Program-made: the position numbers and the translations under genes
NCBI GenBank assembly: GCA_020696955.1
Contig: JAJFBK010000004.1
Location: forward strand, 1 to 17,137
Direction of reading: 5' to 3'
Source: Patescibacteria group bacterium
Lineage (GTDB): Bacteria; Patescibacteria; UBA1384; CAILIB01
Length of the DNA: 17,137 bases
The notes under the pieces: generated by a model
Seen by the model: the letters and a program-made list of their open reading frames with translations, nothing else
Told to the model about the DNA's origin: nothing
Databases searched by the model: none
Shown here: positions 1 through 4,308 of the stretch, one piece after another
Layout of the letters: the number at the start of each line of letters is the position of its first letter
How positions within the stretch are numbered: the stretch's first letter is position 1

Positions 1-47
1 CCTGAAATAGTCGGACGAAACGATTCGCCGGCAAGAAGAATATTCAT
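1..47 (-). CDS. 5' end of a probable glycosyltransferase (partial)
   Basis: Reading leftward from the ATG at 47, the window edge leaves only 15 complete codons plus a bit: MNILLAGESFRPTISG. A beta-strand followed by a Gly-rich turn and a 'F-P-x-I-x-G' stretch is how many GT-B fold glycosyltransferases (GT4 type) begin, so that is the inferred family; too little is visible to be sure. A TATAGT -10 hexamer lies at 59-54 on the same strand, which puts the transcription start at or next to the A of the ATG, so the mRNA is probably leaderless. No Shine-Dalgarno sequence precedes the start. An alternative ATG at 51 opens another frame that reads less like a known protein start. The gene is divergent from the tRNA at 159. 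Confidence 0.5.
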   Translation of the reverse strand, partial: MNILLAGESFRPTIS

Positions 48-53
48 ACATTT

Positions 54-82
54 ACTATACCTTATTTGCTGCAGGAGCTGAA
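54..82 (-). promoter_or_regulatory. Promoter of the left-edge gene
   Basis: A TATAGT hexamer is read on the minus strand at 59-54. The -35 region at 82-77 (TTCAGC, 17-nt spacer) is weak. The predicted start falls about 7 nt further on, at the ATG at 47. Confidence 0.4.
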
Positions 83-96
83 TAAGACTAGACTTC

Positions 97-126
97 TTGC
101 CCTGGAAGCCGTTTTTCTGGTATAGT
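97..126 (+). promoter_or_regulatory. Promoter of tRNA-CAT
   Basis: A -35-like TTGCCC (97-102) is separated by 18 nt from an extended -10 element, TGG-TATAGT (118-126). The expected start is near 133, leaving a leader of about 26 nt before the tRNA. A short inverted repeat, AGCTT/AAGCT at 139-143/150-154, lies in that leader. Confidence 0.55.
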
Positions 127-158
127 CGGGATTGTTAGAGCTTGAAATAAAGCTTCGT

Positions 159-233
159 GGCAGGGTAGCTCAGGGGTAGAGCAGGAGACTCATAAGCTCT
201 TGGTCGCGGGTTCAATTCCCGCCCCTGCCACCA
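159..233 (+). tRNA. tRNA with CAT anticodon (elongator Met, or Ile2)
   Basis: A full cloverleaf can be drawn: acceptor GGCAGGG (159-165) with CCCTGCC (223-229), discriminator A230, encoded CCA 231-233, D stem GCTC/GAGC, T arm GCGGG-TTCAATT-CCCGC, and the seven-base anticodon loop CTCATAA with anticodon CAT. The D stem has C11:G24, so this is not the initiator. The anticodon stem has G27:U43 and an A31xG39 mismatch next to the loop. The GACTCATAA stretch, the G27:U43 pair and the TTGGTC variable region resemble bacterial tRNA-Ile2, whose CAT is modified to lysidine and reads AUA. Elongator Met is the default call, but the two cannot be told apart safely here. Strong promoter just upstream; hairpin terminator immediately downstream. 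Confidence 0.9.
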
Positions 234-315
234 AAACAAATAGGTCCGAAATTAAACCAACCCTACCGACATCGGGCAAGGGACTACTGGTTTAATTTCG
301 GACCTATTTGTTTTG
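232..315 (+). terminator. Post-tRNA hairpin with conserved 28-nt loop, copy 1
   Basis: Positions 232-259 pair perfectly with 288-315 (28 bp), and the base of the stem includes the last two bases of the tRNA CCA. The 28-nt loop (260-287) begins ACCCTACCGACATCGG and can form an inner CCCT/AGGG pairing (261-264/279-282). The stem starts CAAAA and ends TTTTG, so an A/U tract forms its base and it can act as an intrinsic terminator for the tRNA. The same loop, base for base, is found inverted at 11866-11893 in a hairpin with a different stem. Terminator function is inferred; the structure is directly visible. Confidence 0.75.
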
Positions 316-322
316 ATATAAT
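314..322 (+). promoter_or_regulatory. Extended -10 promoter of the phosphoesterase gene
   Basis: TGA-TATAAT at 314-322 is a perfect extended -10; the TG is the very end of the hairpin stem. No good -35 is seen. The start is expected near 329, giving an approximately 20-nt leader without a Shine-Dalgarno sequence before the ATG at 350. Confidence 0.55.
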
Positions 323-349
323 AGCTTCATCTTCCCATAATTCATTCTC

Positions 350-844
350 ATGCTTATTGCCGTTTTTTCGGATTCCCATGACAACATGGAAAATATTAAA
401 AAAGCAGTTGAACTAGCCAAGGAACGTGGCATTACCCGAGGTCTTCACCTTGGAGATTTTTGTGCCCCTCCTACCCTTACCCTCCTCGCCACTTCAGGCC
501 TAACCTGGCACTGTGTCTGGGGAAACGTAGATGGCGACAAGTTACTTTCTTACCAACGGGTGCAGGAATATGGAACTATGGATCTGGTTCCCGAAGATTT
601 TCGTGAGCTTGAAATCGAAGGACGGAAGCTCTTCCTCACCCACTACCCGCAAATTGCTCGCATCGCCGCTCTTTCTGGAAGTTATGACGCCACCTTTCAT
701 GGACACAACCATGAAGCAAACCAGGAAGTGATTGGCAAAACGTTATTAGCAAATCCAGGTGAAATTGCCGGGTTTCGTTTTGGAAAGCCAAGCTTTGGAA
801 TTTACGATACAGAAACCAATACCTTCGAACACGTATACCTTTAG
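350..844 (+). CDS. YfcE/MJ0936-type metallophosphoesterase
   Basis: This 164-residue protein is a single calcineurin-like phosphoesterase domain, the usual length for the family. Metal-binding motifs appear in order: SDSH (D8, H10), LGD (D36), GNVD (N59), THY (H98) and GHNH (H119, H121). These ligands coordinate two divalent metal ions, typically Mn2+, that hydrolyse phosphodiester bonds. The YfcE group has activity on artificial phosphodiesters, but the natural substrate is generally not known, so I give no gene symbol. No signal peptide or membrane segment is visible, so it is cytosolic. It is monocistronic, transcribed from an extended -10 promoter at the tail of the tRNA hairpin, and it ends one base from the convergent antitoxin gene with no separate terminator between them. 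Confidence 0.85.
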   Translation: MLIAVFSDSHDNMENIKKAVELAKERGITRGLHLGDFCAPPTLTLLATSGLTWHCVWGNVDGDKLLSYQRVQEYGTMDLVPEDFRELEIEGRKLFLTHYPQIARIAALSGSYDATFHGHNHEANQEVIGKTLLANPGEIAGFRFGKPSFGIYDTETNTFEHVYL

Positions 845-845
845 C

Positions 846-1127
846 CTATTTTTTCTCTAGTCTTATCACGACTTTATTGCCCGTCGCATTTGCTACTTTT
901 TCGAGGAACTTGAGAGTAGGGTTATATGTCCCCGACTCGTATCTGGCAATTGCTGATTGGCTAATGCCAATCCTCTCCGCCATTTCTTTTTGAGTAAGGC
1001 CCTCCTTGCTTCGCATATCCACTAGAATACCAGCGACATCTCGATAAAGGGCCAGCTTTTCATAGCCCTCCCTAATCTCAGAATTGCTTAATAACTCCGC
1101 CCTGATTGTTTCCCAATCGTTGCTCAT
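846..1127 (-). CDS. XRE-family antitoxin (HigA-like)
   Basis: This 93-residue protein has a helix-turn-helix of the XRE/Cro type at about residues 44-65 (LTQKEMAERIGISQSAIARY), followed by the typical 'E-S-G-x-x-x-P-T-L-x-x-L' continuation. The N-terminal 40 residues are helical. It lies 27 nt downstream of a RelE/HigB-like toxin gene, the toxin-first order typical of higBA. It should neutralise the toxin and repress the operon. An extended TATAAT promoter sits inside the gap between the two genes and would start transcription within a few bases of the ATG, so the antitoxin can probably be made independently from a nearly leaderless mRNA. Confidence 0.8.
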   Translation of the reverse strand: MSNDWETIRAELLSNSEIREGYEKLALYRDVAGILVDMRSKEGLTQKEMAERIGISQSAIARYESGTYNPTLKFLEKVANATGNKVVIRLEKK

Positions 1128-1135
1128 GATGCGTG

Positions 1136-1159
1136 AATTATAACATATATGGTATTATT
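1136..1159 (-). promoter_or_regulatory. Antitoxin promoter overlapping an operator-like palindrome
   Basis: On the minus strand TGT-TATAAT is read from 1145 to 1137, a perfect extended -10, with the expected start near 1130, only ~3 nt before the ATG at 1127. The same bases form an imperfect palindrome (1136-1159, 10 of 12 positions paired around the 1147/1148 centre). A palindrome covering the -10 of an XRE antitoxin gene is the expected place for autorepression; binding is inferred. Confidence 0.5.
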
Positions 1160-1499
1160 TTTCACTTCCCCGTCCTTCCACCATCCCAGAAAGTCTTTCT
1201 CTGGCCAGTTTTAGATCAGACAATGGGATCTTTTGGGTTTTCTTTTTTATTGCATGAAGAATCCAGATTGCCTCCCCGGTAAAACTATAAAAGAACCTCA
1301 CTTGAATTTTACCGACGACACGGAGCTCAAAAAGACCTGATCCCAAATACTTTGAATGAGGCATCCCAAGCCCAGGCCCTTTCTGCGACAGCAATTCCAG
1401 AGCCGAGGCGGCATGATACGCCAAATCAACGTCAAGGCTCTCTAGAAACTTCTTCACGTATGGCCGGCCAGAATCTGAACAATAGAAAAGAACTTTCAT
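1155..1499 (-). CDS. RelE/HigB-type toxin (phage Gp49-like)
   Basis: With the ATG at 1499 the protein has 114 residues and begins MKVLFYCSDSGRPYVKKF, as family members do. The mid-protein 'G-L-F-E-L-R-V-V-G-K-I-Q-V-R-F-F-Y' and later 'I-L-H-A-I-K-K-K-T-Q-K-I-P' stretches are characteristic of the Gp49-like/HigB branch of the RelE/ParE superfamily, which are usually ribosome-dependent mRNA endonucleases. A TTG 17 codons further upstream (1550) keeps the frame open, but the extra residues do not look like the family, so I prefer 1499. It precedes its antitoxin by 27 nt. On its 5' side lies the tRNA-fMet-derived repeat array, transcribed in the same direction. A weak TTGAAC/GATAGT promoter could lie at about 1566-1536. 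Confidence 0.8.
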   Translation of the reverse strand: MKVLFYCSDSGRPYVKKFLESLDVDLAYHAASALELLSQKGPGLGMPHSKYLGSGLFELRVVGKIQVRFFYSFTGEAIWILHAIKKKTQKIPLSDLKLARERLSGMVEGRGSEK

Positions 1500-1583
1500 A
1501 CCGTCAGCATACGCAGCTGGGATTACAAACCCCTGACTATCGCCTGACAAAAAGTTGAGGGTTCAAATCTATCTCTCATGATA

Positions 1584-1620
1584 CAAAAATAAGCCACCAC
1601 GATGTGGTAACTTATTTTTG
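1584..1620 (-). terminator. CCA-rooted hairpin in repeat unit 1
   Basis: 1584-1593 pairs with 1611-1620 (10 bp). A 2x2 internal loop separates this from a 5-bp ACCAC/GTGGT stem closed by a GAT loop. The base begins with the CA of the tRNA-like CCA and ends in an A/T tract, as in the intact tRNA genes. Intrinsic terminator function is inferred. Confidence 0.5.
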
Positions 1621-1640
1621 GTAGCGGGGGAACTAGATCG
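1617..1640 (-). pseudogene. Degenerate 3' end of tRNA-fMet, copy 1
   Basis: On the minus strand this reads to CCCCCGCTACCA, matching the acceptor 3' strand, discriminator and CCA of the intact tRNA-fMet at 1967-1978. Beyond it there is only a short CTAG trace of the T arm; the rest of a cloverleaf cannot be drawn. It is therefore a 3' fragment, not a working tRNA gene. Confidence 0.55.
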
Positions 1641-1755
1641 CACTGCGTGCTTCGGGAACCCACGGTTCCCGACAGTCGCTTCGCTCCTTGCCCTCCTTCA
1701 CGGAAAAACAAGTGTTTTCCCGACCCCTTTCCTAAATCTAACCCCTCTTACATTA

Positions 1756-1792
1756 CAAAAATAAGCCACCACGATGTGGTAACTTATTTTTG
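1756..1792 (-). terminator. CCA-rooted hairpin in repeat unit 2
   Basis: This is an exact copy of the unit 1 hairpin: a 10-bp A/T-based stem, a 2x2 internal loop, then a 5-bp stem with a GAT loop. It begins at the CA of the tRNA-like CCA. Confidence 0.5.
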
Positions 1793-1815
1793 GTAGCGGG
1801 GGCTAGGAGTTGAAC
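1789..1815 (-). pseudogene. Degenerate 3' end of tRNA-fMet, copy 2
   Basis: On the minus strand this reads TTCAACTCCTAGCCCCCGCTACCA in two pieces: a T-loop-like TTCAA, then CTAGC plus the acceptor 3' strand and CCA as in the intact tRNA-fMet. The T stem no longer pairs, and there is no matching 5' acceptor strand at the expected distance. It is a tRNA 3' fragment. Confidence 0.55.
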
Positions 1816-1930
1816 AAGCTTCGCTTATGAGAACCCACGGTTCTCATCGCTCACTCTCGTTCGCTGCTCTCCTCTACGAAAAACCCAGGTTTTCCGACCC
1901 ATTCCCGGTTCAAATCTAGCTTCAACAATA

Positions 1931-1968
1931 CAAAAGAGAACAATCGAATAATCAATTGTTCTCTTTTG
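1931..1968 (-). terminator. Hairpin terminator of tRNA-fMet
   Basis: 1931-1944 pairs perfectly with 1955-1968 (14 bp) around a 10-nt loop. On the minus strand the stem starts with the CA of the tRNA CCA, has an AAAAG...CTTTT base, and so forms an A-tract/U-tract intrinsic terminator directly attached to the tRNA end. Confidence 0.65.
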
Positions 1969-2043
1969 GTAGCGGGGGCTAGATTTGAACTAGCGACCTT
2001 CTGGTTATGAGCCAGACGAGCTTCCGGGCTGCTCCACCCCGCT
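1967..2043 (-). tRNA. Initiator tRNA-fMet (CAT)
   Basis: A 77-nt cloverleaf with encoded CCA: acceptor AGCGGGG/CCCCGCT, D arm GAGC/GCTC, anticodon arm TCTGG-CTCATAA-CCAGA, variable AGGTC, T arm GCTAG-TTCAAAT-CTAGC. The D stem has A11:U24, the hallmark that separates bacterial initiators from elongators. Two initiator features deviate. Position 1:72 is an A:U pair rather than the usual mismatch, and the first of the three conserved anticodon-stem G:C pairs (29:41) is U:A. It is transcribed leftward and followed by its own hairpin and by the repeat array made of copies of its 3' end. Confidence 0.92.
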
Positions 2044-2124
2044 ATAGGGGCATCGAAAGTATGGGACAAAGTTATGAAATGTAGCTCGTACCTTAATCTT
2101 ATTTAATCAAGGAAGCACTCACTG

Positions 2125-2167
2125 CATTATTGAAGAACAATCATAAATATTATGAACTTCAATAATG
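2125..2167. repeat. 11-bp inverted repeat
   Basis: CATTATTGAAG (2125-2135) is the perfect inverse of CTTCAATAATG (2157-2167). An inner, slightly off-centre TCATA/TATGA repeat (2141-2145/2151-2155) lies between the arms. There is no U tract directly after it, so an operator or insulating structure between divergent genes is as likely as a terminator. Confidence 0.5.
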
Positions 2168-2289
2168 TAAACTAGACTTTACAATTCACTGTTTTTTGTC
2201 ATACTTTATTTGTAGTATCAAGGTCTTCGAGTGCAACGAGAATTTGGTTCTTATCGGCCTGACGGCCAACGCATCTCAGTTGCTACGTC

Positions 2290-2298
2290 TGTTATAGT
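2290..2298 (+). promoter_or_regulatory. Extended -10 promoter of the ftsH operon
   Basis: TGT-TATAGT at 2290-2298 has the TGn extension and the same TATAGT hexamer used elsewhere in the window. No convincing -35 exists. The start is expected near 2305, with a leader of about 48 nt. Confidence 0.45.
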
Positions 2299-2352
2299 AC
2301 CGCATACTCAGGTCTCCGTCAAGCTTACACATTTAGTGGTAACTCTTTTTTC

Positions 2353-4305
2353 ATGGAAAAACCGTACGATTCCGAATCCGAAACCCCCGAAGAACAGCCA
2401 TCTCAAAAGCCTTCCCGTCCATCCCGCAGGAAAGGACAAAAGCCTAATATGATGAGAGTGCCTCAAATGGCCGAGCAAGGTCCTGGCTGTGGTAAAAACA
2501 TGTTCTGGATTGCTGGAATTCTTATAGCTTTCGCCCTTCTTTCTTATCTCATTAATCCGAATAAGAAGGAGCCTGAGGTAGTTCCCATTTCTCAGATTAG
2601 CCAGCAGGTCCAAAATGGCGAGGTGAAAAAAATCACTATCACCAATGACACAGATATCGTCGCAGTCCTTAAGGACGACAAAGAAGTAGAGTCAACCGTT
2701 CGCCAAGGAGATACCCTTTCAGACTACGGAATCACTCCTGACAAGACTGAAATTGACGTCAAGTACGACTCAAGGGCCGCTATTTGGCTAAGCGTCCTTC
2801 AGACCTTCTTGCCCGCTCTTATCATCGTAGGGCTTATCATTTACATGTTCCGAGCTACCGCTGGTGCCAATATGAAAGCTATGAGCTTTGGCCAGTCAAA
2901 AGCCAAGCTTTCAAACATGTCGAAGATTCGCTTCAAGGACGTTGCCGGACTCAAAGAAGCTAAGCAAGAACTGACTGAGGAAGTAGAGTTTCTCAAGAAT
3001 CCTGGCAAGTTCCGCAGCATCGGCGCCGAGATTCCTAAAGGAGTTCTGCTAGTGGGCCCTCCAGGAACTGGTAAGACTTTGCTTGCCAAAGCCGTAGCCG
3101 GAGAAGCCGGAGTTCCTTTTTACACCATTTCAGCCTCAGAGTTCGTGGAGATGTTCGTCGGTGTGGGTGCCTCCCGTGTCCGTGACCTCTTCACCAAAGC
3201 CAAGAAAACCAGCCCTTGTATCATCTTTATCGATGAGCTTGATGCCATCGGACGTCAACGTGGTACCGGTATGGGCGGAGGACATGACGAACGTGAGCAG
3301 ACCCTTAACCAAATCCTAGTTGAGATGGATGGTTTCGACACAGACCAAGGAGTTATCATTATGGCCGCCACCAACCGTCCTGACGTGCTTGATCCAGCCC
3401 TTCTTCGTCCTGGACGATTTGACCGCCGTGTCACCGTAGACCTTCCCACCCGAGGAGAACGCATCGAAGTATTAAAAGTATACTCCGCTCACAAGCCAAT
3501 GGACCCAGGCGTTAACCTTGACGAGATTGCCAGCCAAACTGCCGGACTCTCTCCTGCCGACCTTAAGAACGTAATGAACGAAGCCGCCATTCTTACTGCC
3601 CGCAAAGGCTTGAAAGTGATTACCCAGGAAACCATTCATGAGGCAGTGGAGAAAATTCTAGTAGGACCTGAACGTCCAAGCCGAGTGCTTTCCCAGAAGG
3701 AAAAGGAAATTACTGCCGTTCACGAAGCCGGTCACGCCATTGTAGGGCATGTACTTCCCCATACTGACGACGTTCACAAGGTTTCCATTATCAGTCGTGG
3801 TCAAGCCCTCGGTCTTACCTGGAGCCTACCTCGTGAGGACAAGCACCTCATAAGCCGCAGTAAGTTCGAAGATGAGCTTGCCATGTTGCTCGGAGGACGG
3901 TTGGCAGAAATGCTTTATTACAATGAGCCGACTACCGGAGCCTCAAATGACTTGCAACGAGCCACTGCCATCGCCCGCCGCATGGTTACTGAATACGGCA
4001 TGAGCGACAAGCTTGGTCTTCGCACCTATGGAGAGCACAACGAGCAAACCTTCTTGGGGCGCAATATGGGAGGAGACAAGGATTATTCAGATTCTATCGC
4101 CCAAGAGATTGATGCCGAAGTCATTCGCATAGTCGCAGAAGCCGAAAAGAAGGCCTCATCCTTACTCAGCAAATACCGCTCTGCCCTAGACAACCTGACC
4201 AAGCTTCTCTTAGAAAAAGAAACAGTCGGAGGGGAAGAACTCACCGCTATCCTGGAAGCTGACACGGGCATCAACAAGCCAGAGTCCCTACTTCCTACCG
4301 TTTAA
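2353..4305 (+). CDS. ftsH: ATP-dependent zinc metalloprotease FtsH
   Basis: This 650-residue membrane AAA+ protease degrades unassembled or damaged membrane proteins and some regulators. Order of parts: a hydrophilic, Pro/Glu-rich N terminus of about 48 residues; first membrane segment about 50-67; extracytoplasmic domain to about 142; second membrane segment about 143-166; AAA+ domain with Walker A GPPGTGKT (235-242), pore loop FVG (268-270), Walker B IIFIDE (290-295) and the second region of homology with R353 and R356; and an M41 peptidase domain with HEAGH (457-461) and a third zinc ligand at D533 in [11 protein letters not shown]. All catalytic residues are present. The N-terminal cytoplasmic extension is longer than in Escherichia coli FtsH. 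It is the first gene of the operon with murJ three bases downstream. Confidence 0.97.
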   Translation: MEKPYDSESETPEEQPSQKPSRPSRRKGQKPNMMRVPQMAEQGPGCGKNMFWIAGILIAFALLSYLINPNKKEPEVVPISQISQQVQNGEVKKITITNDTDIVAVLKDDKEVESTVRQGDTLSDYGITPDKTEIDVKYDSRAAIWLSVLQTFLPALIIVGLIIYMFRATAGANMKAMSFGQSKAKLSNMSKIRFKDVAGLKEAKQELTEEVEFLKNPGKFRSIGAEIPKGVLLVGPPGTGKTLLAKAVAGEAGVPFYTISASEFVEMFVGVGASRVRDLFTKAKKTSPCIIFIDELDAIGRQRGTGMGGGHDEREQTLNQILVEMDGFDTDQGVIIMAATNRPDVLDPALLRPGRFDRRVTVDLPTRGERIEVLKVYSAHKPMDPGVNLDEIASQTAGLSPADLKNVMNEAAILTARKGLKVITQETIHEAVEKILVGPERPSRVLSQKEKEITAVHEAGHAIVGHVLPHTDDVHKVSIISRGQALGLTWSLPREDKHLISRSKFEDELAMLLGGRLAEMLYYNEPTTGASNDLQRATAIARRMVTEYGMSDKLGLRTYGEHNEQTFLGRNMGGDKDYSDSIAQEIDAEVIRIVAEAEKKASSLLSKYRSALDNLTKLLLEKETVGGEELTAILEADTGINKPESLLPTV

Positions 4306-4308
4306 GAG

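Larger units (their letters stand above)
1560..1753 (-). repeat. tRNA-fMet-derived repeat unit 1
   Basis: The unit consists of GGTTCAAATCTA (1560-1571, plus strand), 12 nt, a hairpin (1584-1620), and GTAGCGGGGG (1621-1630), which is the inverse of the last bases of the initiator tRNA including CCA. A hairpin-rich body follows, to about 1753. Positions 1582-1630 are identical to 1754-1802 in unit 2 (49 nt). No protein gene is credible here. The body contains CGGGAAAAC-type (about 1694-1715) and GGGAACC/GGTTCCC (about 1654-1671) inverted repeats. Confidence 0.7.
1754..1930 (-). repeat. tRNA-fMet-derived repeat unit 2
   Basis: This unit has the same organisation as unit 1 and starts 172 bp further on: identical 49-nt hairpin/acceptor segment (1754-1802), a hairpin-rich body, then GGTTCAAATCTA (1907-1918) placed 12 nt before the next hairpin. 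The body carries inverted repeats TGAGAACC/GGTTCTCA (about 1827-1845) and CGAAAAAC/GTTTTCCG (about 1877-1896), which are the counterparts of those in unit 1 with paired base changes. The distance to the hairpin of the intact tRNA-fMet is 175 bp. Confidence 0.7.
2044..2352. other. Divergent intergenic region between tRNA-fMet and ftsH
   Basis: These 309 nt hold no gene that I can support. They contain the A/T-rich inverted repeat at 2125-2167, a possible rightward promoter (TTTACA at about 2174, TGT-CATACT at about 2197-2205), the better-supported ftsH promoter at 2290-2298, and presumably the leftward tRNA-fMet promoter, for which I see no convincing hexamer pair. Confidence 0.5.

Noticed and set aside
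1155..1550. Toxin start at the TTG at 1550
   Set aside because: The extra 17 residues do not resemble family N termini, and the ATG at 1499 begins exactly where the family normally starts.
1689..1697. GGGCAAGG shared between array unit 1 (minus strand) and the conserved 28-nt loop
   Set aside because: Eight bases without matching context; this is expected by chance in a window of this size.
1560..2043. Phage or integrative-element attachment sites at tRNA-fMet
   Set aside because: The tRNA 3' copies are only ~172 bp apart with no integrase or cargo between them, so an att pair does not explain them.
1523..2069. Open frames on the minus strand across the repeat array and tRNA-fMet
   Set aside because: They run through hairpins, tRNA 3' fragments and the tRNA itself and have no protein-like composition or ribosome binding site.
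2231..2452. Rightward open frame starting with GTG before ftsH
   Set aside because: It overlaps the ftsH promoter and the ftsH coding start in another frame, with no ribosome binding site; ftsH itself is certain.
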